Assembly: GCA_016946835.1 (NCBI GenBank)
Contig: JACVTC010000037.1
Location: forward strand, 910,501 to 974,500
Length of the DNA: 64,000 nt
Direction of reading: 5' to 3'
Origin: Neocallimastix lanati (nom. inval.)
Lineage: Eukaryota; Neocallimastigomycota; Neocallimastigomycetes; Neocallimastigales; Neocallimastigaceae
Made by a program: the position numbers and the translations under genes. Shown here piece by piece: positions 33,756 to 46,075 of the stretch; the first letter of the stretch is position 1, and each line of letters starts with the position of its first letter. Under the pieces are notes generated by a model. The model saw only the letters and a list, made by a program, of their open reading frames with translations, did not search any database and had not been told where the DNA came from.

Positions 33756-36200
33756 TTAGTTATTTTTGTTAAATTCTTTTAAGAGTTTAGGGCAATTTAA
33801 GTTTTCTTCGGGTTCCCAAGATGCTTCAGATAAAGGATAGCCTTTCCATTTAATAAGATATTGGGTTTTGCCATAATGTTTTCTTTTATCAAGAATTTTT
33901 TCAACTTCGTATTCTTCTTCATTGTCAATAATTATCGGTGGTGGTGGTTCTTTCTTTCGTCCAAAGTGATCTTCATAAAATGGTTCAAGTTCAGAAACAT
34001 GTATTACAGGATGGATTCTGATTTCTTTTGGTAAGTCTAACTTATATGAAACGGGAGAAATTTTCTTAATGATTTTATATGGACCAAGTTTTCTGGGTTT
34101 AAGTTTTTTATTTCCATTATGAATTATAAGTGAACTATTAATCCACACTTTATCACCAGGTTTAAAATTTGGAGCTTCAATACGATGTTTGTTTGCGAAT
34201 TCTTCTTGCTTTTTTCTTGCTTGTTGTAAATTTCCATTAAGTGTTTTGAATAATTCTGAAAGGTCTTTTGTAAATTCATCAGCTCTAGGAACATCTGTAC
34301 TGTTTGGAATTGATGGTGAATATTTTGGATTATATCCATAGTTTGCATAAAAAGGTGAGTGCTTAATTGATTCTTGAATTGAATTATTATAACTGAATTC
34401 TGCTAGGAATAAAAAATTATACCAATCAGAACCTTTAAAGTTTGAATAACATCTTAAGTATTGTTCAATAACGGAGTTCACCCTCTCCGTTAAACCATTG
34501 GTTTGGTGATGGAAGGGAGAAGCAAGTTTTGTTGTGATATTGAAAGATTTACAAATAGCTGACCAAAATTTTGAAGTGAATTGAGAACCTTTATCAGAAA
34601 AAAAGTCGGAGGGTGGTTTATGAATACGAAAGAGATCATTTAGGTCTTTCTTGGGAACAAATAAAACAGAAGCAGCAGCTGGAGATTTAGATTTTCTAAT
34701 ATATTTTTTGTCTTCATTTTCTTTAATATATTTCTTCGAAGCTAGAGATTCATTTTTAGTTAAGGGGTAGATTGGGTCATAATGAAGTTTTTCATTTTGT
34801 TTGGGTTTAATCTCGCTATCAAAAGGACAATAAGGAGGTGATTCATTAGTATATATTTCACTGAAAGTGTCTATAAATGGAAGTAATTTTTTTGGTAATG
34901 ATTTGCTTATTTTATTATTGATTTCTTCATTTTCATTTTTATCATTTTGTTTAGTAGTATTTAAAGGAACATAAGAAGTAAAGGAGTTAGGGATGATTAA
35001 ACAATTTTCAACGCAATAATTGGAATTGAATCTTAAAACTTTATTTTTGAAGTCAATATCAGGATTGTGAGTAGAAATCCATTCGAAACCTAAAATAGCA
35101 CAATAAGAAGGAAGGTCAACCACATAGAATTGAGTTTTACATTTGTGATTTTTATAAGTGATGGAAATAGGAAGAGTTTTACCAAGAATAGTTTGCTTTC
35201 CACCGATGCCAGATACCTTAGGGAAATTAGTTTTAGTTGAATACGGGATATTATTTTCTTTAATATAGTAGATATCCATTAAATTGATTTGAGAACCAGT
35301 ATCGAGAAGAATTTTAGCAGTAGAATTTGTATTATCAATACTCAAAGAAAATTCGTAAATAGGAAGATTTGAGTTAGAAACTCTAGGTCTAGAAATAGGT
35401 TTTGATTCGGGATTAGAAACATAAGTGCTACTTGATGAAGGTTTATTTTTATTTTTATATTTATTTTTAAGTGGACAATTGTCGAGAGAATGTTCAGAGG
35501 ATCCACAATATAAACAAAGATTTTCTCTTCTTCTTCTTTCTTTTTCTTCTTGAGATAGAGGTCCATGAGGTTTGGATTTAAATTGCTTTTGGAAAAAGAA
35601 TGATTTTTTGCCCTTTTTATTTTTATTATTATTACTATTATTTGAATTTTGACCTTGAAGATTGGAGAATTGTCTATGAGTAGAAATACGATTATCGATT
35701 CTAGATGCAATTGTTTGCATAGCAAGGAGGGTTTGAGGTCCAGGAAACATTTCTAAAATTCTAGTAGCAATATGGTCATGTAGACCGGCAAGAAAGGCGT
35801 CCATCTTGGCTTCTTCATTCCAAGAAGATTCATCGGCGTATTTATTAAATTCTAAAATATAATTTCTGACTTCACCAATTCGTTTTTGTTTGATTGTTCT
35901 TAATTTCTGGTTGGCAATAAAGGTAGAGTCGTAGCTTCCAAATACTGATTTTAATCTAGCAATGAATTGATTATAATTAAGGAGACAAGGATCTTGGTTT
36001 TCAATAAGGGTAGCAGCCCAATTCATGGCGTTTCCATACAAACGAGAAATGATATAGATTACTTTAGCTTCATCGTTTGCAAATCTTTCCGGTTGAATCA
36101 TAAAAATAAGTTCCATTTTAGCTAGAAATCCTTTAAAGAATCGACGATCACCAGCAAAACCGTCCTTAAAGGTAGGATTTTCTTGGTTATAGTTGTCCAT
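33756..36200 (-). CDS. Element A1: gag-protease-integrase fusion ORF lacking RT/RNase H
   Basis: One open frame of 814 codons. Residues 1-180 are the gag domain ([20 protein letters not shown]). The zinc knuckle Cys229-Cys232-His237-Cys242 ([14 protein letters not shown]) is intact, and the protease [12 protein letters not shown] has DTG at 300-302. Residues 471-519 hold only the first stretch of RT ([11 protein letters not shown] ... SVLFVPKKD). The frame then passes at about residue 520 (near 34643) straight into the second half of the integrase core ([20 protein letters not shown]). The zinc domain and first catalytic Asp of integrase are missing. The C-terminus has [13 protein letters not shown] and a full chromodomain ([37 protein letters not shown]). 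It could supply particles but not reverse transcription. Confidence 0.92.
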   Translation of the reverse strand: MDNYNQENPTFKDGFAGDRRFFKGFLAKMELIFMIQPERFANDEAKVIYIISRLYGNAMNWAATLIENQDPCLLNYNQFIARLKSVFGSYDSTFIANQKLRTIKQKRIGEVRNYILEFNKYADESSWNEEAKMDAFLAGLHDHIATRILEMFPGPQTLLAMQTIASRIDNRISTHRQFSNLQGQNSNNSNNNKNKKGKKSFFFQKQFKSKPHGPLSQEEKERRRRENLCLYCGSSEHSLDNCPLKNKYKNKNKPSSSSTYVSNPESKPISRPRVSNSNLPIYEFSLSIDNTNSTAKILLDTGSQINLMDIYYIKENNIPYSTKTNFPKVSGIGGKQTILGKTLPISITYKNHKCKTQFYVVDLPSYCAILGFEWISTHNPDIDFKNKVLRFNSNYCVENCLIIPNSFTSYVPLNTTKQNDKNENEEINNKISKSLPKKLLPFIDTFSEIYTNESPPYCPFDSEIKPKQNEKLHYDPIYPLTKNESLASKKYIKENEDKKYIRKSKSPAAASVLFVPKKDLNDLFRIHKPPSDFFSDKGSQFTSKFWSAICKSFNITTKLASPFHHQTNGLTERVNSVIEQYLRCYSNFKGSDWYNFLFLAEFSYNNSIQESIKHSPFYANYGYNPKYSPSIPNSTDVPRADEFTKDLSELFKTLNGNLQQARKKQEEFANKHRIEAPNFKPGDKVWINSSLIIHNGNKKLKPRKLGPYKIIKKISPVSYKLDLPKEIRIHPVIHVSELEPFYEDHFGRKKEPPPPIIIDNEEEYEVEKILDKRKHYGKTQYLIKWKGYPLSEASWEPEENLNCPKLLKEFNKNN

Positions 36201-37246
36201 ATTGAAATAAATAAGGTAGAGTAGAATAAGTTTTCAAAGGTAAAGAATAGGCGGTAGAATCCAGAAGTTCCCAAAGTGGTAGTAGAGATTCCAATAATCC
36301 AAAAGGTAGATAGGTAGTAGAGATTCCAAAAGTTCAAAAGTTGTTTATTGGTAGGTTTCCAAGGTTAATGGATAAGAACACAAAATTTTAATAACACTTA
36401 ATAATATTTTATAATTGAATATTTCTATTTTATAATTATTTATCAAAAATTACTGAAATATAAACTAGATTATATAGTATTGGACCAACTAAATATATAA
36501 TCTATCAAAGTTTTATACGATAAGTTCCTTTAGCCTTTTAGTGATAACGCAGATAAAATCGATTGTTAATGTCTTATAGACAAAAGGAAGTAATATTGTT
36601 AGATTCTTTATTATGTCTAACTTATTGTTAGCTGAAAAGAATAAAACAAATTATTTTCCCCTATATCAATAGTATCTGAACACTAAAATGTTACGAAAAC
36701 AGAGACCAACTTCTGTCGCTTTGGAAGTCGTATAAACCTTATATTTATATTTTAATCTTTGTTTTCTTAATTATAAAATTATAATATTAATTATAAAATT
36801 ATTAATTGATAAAATAGAATAGTACTATTGACTCACAACTATAGAAAAAACCGTCAGTACTATTATAACTAGTGCCGCGAGTAAGCACGAAATAAAATTT
36901 TAAAATACTATATAATTTTAATCTTACGCCTTCGGTGACGTAAGCTCCTTATTCGCCAGAGTTGTTGCAAACCTAGAACCGTTTTCCTTTATAATAGGCT
37001 ACGGTGCTCTCTTATAGAGTTTTACCTAGTCTAGAACCAAATCTATTCGTCGAGTGCAACACTAAAGAAGACAATTCTTCTAACTCTGTATATGAGCTCT
37101 ATTCGCTCGTATAAACGCTTTTTTAAATAATTAAATAAAAAATAAAATTGAACAAGTTTTTCTTGCTATTATTTCAAGCAAGTAATTTATTAAAATAATT
37201 AAAAATAAAAAATTATTATTACAATTATTAATATTATTATTATTAT

Positions 37247-37284
<38 letters not shown>

Positions 37285-37537
37285 CTAAGCTAATTTAAAA
37301 AATTTATTATTTTTGTAATAAATTAAATGAAAAAAAATTTTTTTTTTTTTTTTTATTTATCTAGAACTAATTGATTTATTCACTAAATTAATCTAAAATA
37401 TTTATCTAAAAATTAAAAATTTTTTTCTTATTAAATTAATTTAATATTATTTATCTAATTATTAATTAATTTTGTTGGGTAAATATTAGAATTAATTTTG
37501 AAGGGTTAAGGTAATACAAGATTAATTTAATATTATC

Positions 37538-37584
<47 letters not shown>

Positions 37585-38057
37585 GTTAAGGTAATGTAAG
37601 TTTTATCTTAATAGGGTAGTACAAGTTTAATTTGAATTATATGATCGGGTAGTACAAGAATTTTTGTTATAAAAATTAATTTCAACAACCATAGGATTAG
37701 GATTATCCGGTAATATAATAGATACAAAGGATTGAATTATATAATAGTGAGGGTAACTCAAAACAGACAAGGTGATAATTTGAATAGGAATCAATAGGCA
37801 GTAATTATTCGTCTGGGAGGAGATAGAATCCGAGATTAAAAGATATAGAAGTCCGGTATTAAAGAGATAGTAGATAAAAAGATTTATTCAAAGATTATTA
37901 GATTAAGATAGAGAGAACCGGAAGAGTAGGTATTAGTAAAAGTAGAAACCCAACGATTGCCAAAAGATATTAAGAAAGTAGAATTCCTAAAAGTGCGGTA
38001 GAATGTCTGCGGGATAGCGCAAAGGTATTGAGGGCTTGGATTAGCAGGTGCTTTTAT
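36201..38057 (-). other. Element A1 long untranslated leader with T tracts
   Basis: About 1.86 kb between the 5' LTR and the gag start has no ORF. It holds T runs of more than 30 at 37249-37281 and 37543-37579. A GC-richer part (36840-37120) contains CTTACGCCTTCGGTGACGTAAG, a possible hairpin (CTTACG..CGTAAG). The same leader is kept in A2 (51936-53793). It may carry packaging or translation signals; this is inference. Confidence 0.6.
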
Positions 38058-39593
38058 TGTAACGGAGGTGCTTCTATTGTAAAGGCGGGATGAGATATAG
38101 AAACACAGAAAGGAGAAAACTCAATAGGTTTACACTATCTGTATAAATAATTCGTTTTATTAGAAATATTTTTTATTAATTATAAAATTTAAAATAATTA
38201 TTAATATTAATCAACAAGGTAATATTTCGAATTACTTATACGTTAATTATTATTAATAAAAGCACGAAGAAAAATATTTTCATTCGTGAAGTTCGCACTA
38301 TTTATACTTTTAACGGAAAAACAGTTTTAACATGTAAAAATAATTTTAAAGAAATATTTAGAAATATGTTTGTAATAATTAATAATGTAAAGTTTCTAGA
38401 ATATAGATTTTAATTGATGAAAATGAATCTTATCAAAAAAGAATAAAATAATTTATATAATAAGAATTTCTAAATTCATTTCGGTTGAATTACGAACCGA
38501 AAGAATCTTTAACTTTCTATAATTTTATACAGAAAGAATATTCAAGAAGATATTATTAATAATTAATAAAATAATTAATAAAATAATTATTTATGCAAAA
38601 TGGGTTGAGGTGTGAGTCGAACCCATGAAGTATTGGTCATGGTCAATGTAACTAACCATTGAACCAAGGTTCTAATTTTACTAACTGAAGATTTCGTTAC
38701 ATTATAATTATTCCTTCTAGTATTAAAGTAATTATTAATCCTGTTAAGTTGGTACTTAGATTAAAGGGTAAACTTGGTTGGAAGCCTTTAATCTAATAAC
38801 CTTTTGATATTATTTTATTTTTATAAATTGATTTATTCAAATATAAAATATTATTTTATTATTAAACTTTTAATTAACTATATTTTTATTTAATATGTTT
38901 TATTATAAAGTTATCAGATTATTTGTAAATAATAATCTTACAAAGATTTAAAAAAGAATATTTTTTAGTTCTTTTATATTTTGAAAAACAATATAAAATA
39001 TTTAATAATATATTTTAATAAATACTAATTTAAAGATAACAATATAAAATATAATTTTAATATATAAAGTAATAGAATAATACATATATAATATAAGATA
39101 ATAAAAATATATAAAATAATATAATTAATAAAAAACAATTTTTATAAATAATATTCAACTATATTAATTAATATAAAAAGGGATAATGTTAATTAATATG
39201 TAATACAATATTAATCAATTAATATATTAGGGGTTCAATAATGTATAAAAGGGATAATATTAATTAATATGTAATACAATATTAATTTGGTTATGAACGG
39301 TACAAGGATTTAAGGAGTACAAATTATATTTATAATTAAATTGTTATTTTTGTGGTATTAAATATAAATTAATTTGTATCAAATCCTTGACAACGCTCTC
39401 TCCAAGAATTCGCATTCCAGGCGAATTCAAGAATACTAATATTTTTGATATTAGTTTATTCAAAAGAGTACTCAAGAAGTATTTGAAATTCACTTGAACA
39501 TAAATGTTCAATTGGCCATGTGAATTTCAAATTAGTTGGAGAAATAAATTGTGTTGAATATATATTTTTAAAGAAAAAATTTTTTTTTTTTTT

Positions 39594-42500
39594 TTAATTA
39601 CTATATGAGATCGAGACTGGTTTCCTATTATTATTAATGTATTTAATAAAAATATTTTGGTTTCTTGGATTATCTTCAACTTCAGAAGAAGATACCCAAT
39701 TATAGGAGGAACGATATTTATAACGGATTTTATATTCGTATTGTTTCTTCTTATAGTTAGTTCTAAAACCCGCAATTTCAATAATATCCTTAATAGACTC
39801 AGGATCTTTATATCGTTTTCTAAACTTTTCAGGCACTGGTGTGAATGGTTCGAGTTCAGAGACGTGGAAAACATTATGATGCTTAGGAAAGGGTGAATTT
39901 TTAAGTTCAATTTCATAATTATTATTATGTAAAACATTGGTTACTTTGTATGGACCAAATTTGCATGGAGCTAGTTTTGAGCTTGATTCTATATTTAACG
40001 AAGGGGGAGCTTGAATCCACACCAAATCGTCAATGTTGTAAGAAGGAGCGGTAATTCTTTTTCTATCAGCAGAACGTTTATATAGCTCTTGGGATCGGAG
40101 AAGAACTTCTTTAACATGATTAAAACTTTCATAAACTTTTTGAACCATTTTATGATTAATGTTACAAGTAGGGAGTAGTGTATATTCATCCATGTAAGGA
40201 TGAAATCCATAGTTGATAAAAAAGGGAGTTTCGTTAGTGGAAGGGTGAATTGAGTTGTTATAAGCAAATTCAGCAAGTGGAAGAAAATCAACCCAATCAT
40301 CATGATAGAAAGATCTTGAGAAACAGCGAAGGTATTGTTCGATGAAAGAATTGCATCGTTCAACTTGACCTACGGTTTCATGGTGGTCAGTAGTAGCTAT
40401 TTTCGATTTAATATTTAATAAGAATAGAAATTCTTGCCAAAGTTCACTCGTAAACTGTGAACCTCTATCCGTAATAATATCATAGGGTAGACCATGGAGC
40501 TTATAGATATTATTGATAAAAGCTTTGGCTGTTTGTACGGAATTTGGAATATCTTTGAAGGGAATAAGGTGTATCATTTTTGAAAATCTATCAACTACAA
40601 CCATAATCACCGCATTACCTTTGGATGGTGGAAGACCACATAAGAAATCAATTTCGATTGATTTCCAAGGTCTTTCTGGAACGTCAAGCGGTTGAAGTAA
40701 CCCAAATTTTCGGTGCCTAGATTTTTTGTTTCTCATACATGTTTCACACGACTTTACAAAATTCTTAACATCATCTTCCATCTTGGGCCACCAAAAGTTT
40801 CTTGAGATCAACTCCAAAGTTCTTTTGACACCAAAATGACCCGCAGCAGGTTTCTCATGATAACGAGTTAAAATATCTAAACGAAGTTGATCTGGTATGT
40901 AAATAAGATTGTTGTATAATATTAAATCATTTTCTAATTTAAACTTATTCATTTTGCGAAATGGTTTATAAGGGAAACCTTGAGAGACATTATTTTCAGA
41001 AAAATATATACGAAGATCCTCAGCAACCTTATCATTCTTTAAGTTTATTTTAATATTATTGAGAAGATCGTTAGTTATACTAATTAAACATGGGATTTTA
41101 CCAATATTCTTACTGTCTAAGATAAACTCAGGTTTATCCTCTATATCTTCCTTTTGGTAGTCTGGTCTTCTGGATAACGAATCGGGTTTGCCATTCTTTT
41201 TACCTTGGCGATAGATAAGTTCAAAGTCGTATTCTTGGAAGAATAGATGCCAACGATGTTGACGTTGATTACCTATCTTCCCTCCAAGGGTATATAGAAG
41301 ATTTCTATGGTCAGTAAAAACTTTAATCTTGAATTTAGCACCTAACAAAAGGTGACGCCATGATGAGAAAGCTTCTTTAATTGATAAAAGTTCCTTATCG
41401 GTAATCGAATAGTTTATTTCGGCATTGTTAAGACTACGAGAAAAATAAGCAATAGGATGAAGCTTATTATCATTATCATACTGGGAAAGAACTGCTCCAA
41501 TAGCAAAGTTACTAGCATCGCACTCAACAATAAAAGGTTTTGTTAAGTCAGGATGCATGAGGAGAGGGGAAGAAGTTAAACGTTTTTTGAGAATTGAGAA
41601 GGAGGTATCACAATCTTTAGACCAAACAAACTTCCTTCCTTTCTTGGTTAAAGCATGCAAAGGTTTAGCAATAGCAGCAAAATTCCTTACGAATCTTCTA
41701 TAGTAATTGCAAAGACCAAGAAACCTTTGAACCTCTTTTACGTTTTTTGGAATGGGCCATTCTTTGATTGATTTGATCTTCTTTGGATCAGTGGACACAC
41801 CAGAACCAGAAATGATATGTCCAAGGAATTCGACTTCCTCTTTATCGAATTCACATTTCGAAAGTTTAGCATATAAATTATTGTCAATAAGCTTTTTGAG
41901 AACCTCACGTACAGTTTGATGATGATCATCTAATGAATTAGAATAAATTAGAATGTCATCTAGGTAGAGTATTACCGATTTCTCTAAGAATGGACGAAGG
42001 ACAGAGTTAATAAAAGATTGGAAGATTGCAGGTGCATTTTTAAGACCAAATGGCATTACTAAATATTCGTAATGTCCATACTTAGTACGGAAAGCTGTTT
42101 TATATTCATCGCCTTCCTTTATACGAATTAAATTATATGCGGAGCGCAAGTCCAATTTAGTAAAGTACTTGGCTCCTTTGACTCGTTCAATAATGTCGTT
42201 GATGAGCGGTAAAGGATAGGAATTTCTAATAGTAACCGCATTTAAACGTTTGTAGTCAACGCAGAGTCGGAGAGAACCATCACTCTTTTTTTGAAAGAGA
42301 ACAGGATAGCCGGCTGGGGAGTGAGATTCTCTAATAAATCCTTTCTTTTCGTTTTCCTTTATGTAATCTTTTAAAACTTCTGATTCTTCCAATGTAAGCG
42401 GGTAGATTGGTCCATAATGTAAAGTAGCACCTGGTTGAAGATTGATCTCACAGTCCGTTAAACGATGGGGAGGAAGCTTATCTGCTTCCTTTTTACTGAA

Positions 42501-43162
42501 GACTATTGCAAGGTCTTTATACTGTTCAGGAATACGCTCAATATCAGGTTCTTCAGAATCCTCTGATACCTTATTTGAAAGAAAAGAATAGATTAAAAAG
42601 TTGTAATTATAGGGTAATCCTTCATAAAAATTAATTGAATTCGCATTTTGTTTAAAATTCTTTATAATTCTTGATTTAAATTTTGAGATTTTAAAAGTAG
42701 AGTAAAGATAATGATTATCATAACTAAAATGTATTTTATAGTTTTTCATAAATTGATTTCCAAGGAGTAAATCCACTGGAATATGTTTTGACACAAGGAA
42801 TTTTTCTTTAAATTTGATTAAATGAAACGTATTGTTAATTTTGATTTTTAGTTGAAAATTTAAAGACACAAATTCATTAATGGAATCTGTATCACCACTA
42901 ATACCTTTTATATATATTTTATTATTAAGTTTTTGAGGTACAAGATTTAACCGAGAGATTAAATTGGTAGAAATAAAATTGCAGTAAGAACCACAATCTA
43001 ACATTGATTTGGTTTGTAATTTAATGTTTTTGTTCCTTTTGTTTATTGTTGGGATAAATGATTTAAACAAAAAGAAAGAATTAGGAAGAGGAGGGTTTAA
43101 AGTTGGATAATTATATTGAATAGTTTTAATCGGAGAGGACTTCTTGGGAAGTCCATTATCTA
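39594..43162 (-). CDS. Element D pol: protease, RT, RNase H, integrase
   Basis: The frame is open from the frameshift site to the stop at 39594, about 1190 codons. The 1158-codon stretch counted from the TTG at 43070 has no ATG-type start, which fits expression by -1 frameshift. Protease has MLDCGSYCNFIS, with DCG rather than DTG/DSG. RT has GSLRLCVDYKRLN and ILYLDDILIYS, RNase H has FIVECDASNFAIGAVLSQ and VFTDHRNLL, and KPDSLSRRPDY follows. The integrase zinc domain (HEKPAAGHFGVKRT ... CETCMRNKK) and core (IEIDFLCGLP, IITDRGSQFTSELW, VGQVERCNSFIEQY) are complete. The [13 protein letters not shown] box is followed by a chromodomain-like tail (YEYKIRYKYRSSYNWVSSSE). Confidence 0.94.
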
Positions 43163-44383
43163 GTTTTTTGAGTTAATTTTTTGGACTTCGGTAACATAAT
43201 TTTCTCGGTTGTTGTAACTGGAATTAACCTTAGATTTATTATTATGGAAGTTATTATTTTTACTATGATTGTAATAATTGTTATTCTTCTTATTCTTGTT
43301 TTCACTATTGGGATAAGAATGAGAGTTCTTTCTCTTATAATTTTTATTGCTGGTTAATTGATTTATCTTTAATTTAGTTTCTTGAGAAGATTCAAACAAT
43401 ATGCACTTTGTTGTAATTTCTTCTATTTTCTCTGGAAACTTCTCCATTTTATTAATTTCTTCTTTAAATTTTGGATGAAGACCATTATAGAAAAATAATA
43501 CTAATGGTTCTTCAGGCCAACCAAGATCAGCTGTTAGTTTACGGAAAGAATCGATATAGTCCTTAATATTACCATGAGAATGTTTAAGATTTATTAAATT
43601 AATTTTCTTTAACTTTTTGCTGACAACATCAGGAAAAGCTTCTTTTAATTCATTAAGAAGAGCCTCTAGGGAAGCAGGAGGACTACTGGAATATTTTGTT
43701 TGGTACCAACTTCTAGCAGCTTCTCTTAATCTTGATTGCACAAAGTTGATTTTCGAATCTTCAGGCCAAGACTTACATGGATAGGTTTTAAATGTGTCCC
43801 CACACAGTTGACAGAAAAGTTCGGTTTCAGAAATATCACCTGAAAACAAACCTGGATCGGGAACTTGAGGAATATTAATAGGGTAAGCAGATTGCATGAT
43901 AACATCATGATCATTGTCATATCTTGTAGTAGTTGAGATATTATCATCGAAAACAGAATGGAGGTTTACCGTAGGATTTCCAGATGTCAACGGTATCGAC
44001 GAGGTAGCACCAGAAGAAGTATTTTCTACTTGAGTTTTATTACATAATTCATGCTTAAAATAGAGGGTAGCCTTTTTCAAAGATTCTAAAGAGGCCAATA
44101 TTTCATTATTCATTTTATCATAAGCTCCGAATTGTTTCATTACCTCTTGATGGTAATTTTGTAAGTCTTCTTTGGAAACGAAGTTTTCATTCACCCCAGA
44201 AACTATACTATTACAAGCTTGTGAGGTATCATTTCTTAACTGTTGAACACCTTCTGCTAAGGTGGTACAAGCTTGGGTGGCTTCGGATCGCAATTGTTGT
44301 ACTGAGTCTTCTTTATTCATATCCATTTCTTCATCCGATCTAGCTGAATACATTCCCGAGCGTCTTAGGCCAATTTTAGGCAT
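43160..44383 (-). CDS. Element D gag
   Basis: A 407-residue gag, starting MPKIGLRRSGMYSARSDEEM. Residues 20-110 look like a coiled coil with repeated QLR(S/N)(E/D) heptads. The central gag fold has PDPGLFSGDISETELFCQLC, ARSWYQTKYSSSPPASLEAL and DYIDSFRKLTADLGW. The C-terminus is a Lys/Asn-rich basic tail with no CX2CX4HX4C knuckle, unlike gag in A, B, C and E. RNA binding would then rely on the basic tail. It ends at a slippery heptamer. Confidence 0.92.
   Translation of the reverse strand: MPKIGLRRSGMYSARSDEEMDMNKEDSVQQLRSEATQACTTLAEGVQQLRNDTSQACNSIVSGVNENFVSKEDLQNYHQEVMKQFGAYDKMNNEILASLESLKKATLYFKHELCNKTQVENTSSGATSSIPLTSGNPTVNLHSVFDDNISTTTRYDNDHDVIMQSAYPINIPQVPDPGLFSGDISETELFCQLCGDTFKTYPCKSWPEDSKINFVQSRLREAARSWYQTKYSSSPPASLEALLNELKEAFPDVVSKKLKKINLINLKHSHGNIKDYIDSFRKLTADLGWPEEPLVLFFYNGLHPKFKEEINKMEKFPEKIEEITTKCILFESSQETKLKINQLTSNKNYKRKNSHSYPNSENKNKKNNNYYNHSKNNNFHNNKSKVNSSYNNRENYVTEVQKINSKN
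43163..43169 (-). promoter_or_regulatory. -1 ribosomal frameshift heptamer A AAA AAC (element D)
   Basis: Gag ends TCA AAA AAC TAG. The heptamer A AAA AAC directly precedes the stop, and the -1 frame runs open through GLPKKSSPIKTIQYNYP into pol. Because both ORFs are intact this is the strongest of the three sites. Confidence 0.82.
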
Positions 44384-45073
44384 TCCAAGGAAGTTTCTAA
44401 AATAGCGGTAAGATTATTGTTAAGTTGGTACTTAGATTAAAGGGTAAACTTGGTTGGAAGCCTTTAATCTAATAACCTTTTGATATTATTTTATTTTTAT
44501 AAATTGATTTATTCAAATATAAAATATTATTTTATTATTAAACTTTTAATTAACTATATTTTTATTTAATATGTTTTATTATAAAGTTATCAGATTATTT
44601 GTAAATAATAATCTTACAAAGATTTAAAAAAGAATATTTTTTAGTTCTTTTATATTTTGAAAAACAATATAAAATATTTAATAATATATTTTAATAAATA
44701 CTAATTTAAAGATAACAATATAAAATATAATTTTAATATATAAAGTAATAGAATAATACATATATAATATAAGATAATAAAAATATATAAAATAATATAA
44801 TTAATAAAAAACAATTTTTATAAATAATATTCAACTATATTAATTAATATAAAAAGGGATAATGTTAATTAATATGTAATACAATATTAATCAATTAATA
44901 TATTAGGGGTTCAATAATGTATAAAAGGGATAATATTAATTAATATGTAATACAATATTAATTTGGTTATGAACGGTACAAGGATTTAAGGAGTACAAAT
45001 TATATTTATAATTAAATTGTTATTTTTGTGGTATTAAATATAAATTAATTTGTATCAAATCCTTGACAAATCC

Positions 45074-45686
45074 TTCTATTATTATTGAATTCATGTTGAT
45101 ATCTTTCAGATTAATTATTGGACTGGCCATGAAATAGTGTTGTCATTACCGTAACTTTATTTGACGTCTTTATTTGTTCCGCCCTCTCGGCCAATTCAGC
45201 TTCTTCAAACGCGTCTTCTAAATCTTCCGATCGTTGGGTAATTACTTGAGATCTAATGTAAGGTCTATACTTAATTGATTCAATATAATCATCTACAGTA
45301 ACAAATGTTTGGCAAAATTTTGGTAAGCTATCGTAGAGTTTCTTATATCTCCAGTTGAAGTCGGCTATTGTTTCACCTCTTTGAATCTTCAATTTTTGTA
45401 GCATTTTACATTTTTCTTGTGGTGTGATCCTAAGTGCTTCCTCCAAAGCTTCTTTCATCTCTTTTATGGATGGATAAATCTTACCATCTTCAGTTTCCTT
45501 TTCTAGTTCTTGTACTACACCTCTTAGCCTTCCATTTACACATTCTAATGCCCAAATGAATATACTCTTAGGAGATTCTATATCTGCTAGAGCCATCAAC
45601 CTATTAAATTCTTCAAACCAAGAGTCCAATTCTCCTGTTGATTCAGTTACTCTTGGTAATAATTTTTGGATTTCTAAAATCTTCAT
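45074..45686 (-). pseudogene. Element C: gag N-terminal part
   Basis: An ORF from MKILEIQKLLPRVTESTGEL with LDSWFEEFNRLMALADIESP and ADFNWRYKKLYDSLPKFCQ, homologous to element B gag. An in-frame TAA at 45111-45113 (SNN-stop-SERYQ) lies just before the element D insertion. The remainder of gag lies at 38707-38741 and 32286-32781. Confidence 0.88.
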
Positions 45687-46030
45687 TCTCTTACTTTCTA
45701 TTGTTAATATTTTAATATTTTATATAACTAATTAAACTATTATTTTGTTATAAAAACCCGACCAGTAATCTTATTATTATACGCTAATTTCTGTGACGTT
45801 TCGTCCCCTGTGTTCATTCCGTCACTTCTCCTCGCACTTGCAAACAACTCGAAGATCTTTACACAGACCTAATCCCCCATGCTGATCGAAATTAGCAGCT
45901 TGTATAATGCTGAAATTAAAACTACTGTTGTTTAAATAACAAAAAAAGGAAAACTTCTATTACCAGTTGAACAACAATAACAATATTTCAATCCAAAGGT
46001 TGATGGATGGATCACTCTTTTTTTTTTTTT

Positions 46031-46075
<45 letters not shown>

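Larger units (their letters stand above)
32782..38701 (-). mobile_element. Element A1: RT-less Ty3/gypsy chromovirus, TSD ttata
   Basis: The element is 5920 bp on the minus strand. LTRs 32782-33425 and 38058-38701 are both 644 bp and identical by eye, with ends TGTAACGGAGG..TTTCGTTACA. The TSD TTATA lies at 32777-32781 and 38702-38706. The polypurine tract is GGAGGCGGACCA (33426-33438). One ORF of 814 codons lacks reverse transcriptase and RNase H. The leader from 36201 to 38057 is long and non-coding, with two T tracts. It is inserted in the gag of element C. I could not identify a tRNA primer site: the sequence inside the 5' LTR begins ATAAAAGCACC. Confidence 0.95.
38742..45068 (-). mobile_element. 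Element D: apparently intact Ty3/gypsy retrotransposon, TSD aatcc
   Basis: The element is 6327 bp on the minus strand. LTRs 38742-39392 and 44418-45068 are both 651 bp with no difference seen by eye; ends are TGTTAAGTTGG..CCTTGACA. The TSD AATCC lies at 38737-38741 and 45069-45073. The polypurine tract is CTTGGAGAGAGCGT (39393-39406). Gag and pol are uninterrupted and linked by a slippery site. Its primer site is unclear: the sequence inside the 5' LTR starts ATAATCTTACCGC. It is inserted in the gag of element C, 36 bp from A1. It is the best candidate here for a recently active copy. Confidence 0.96.
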
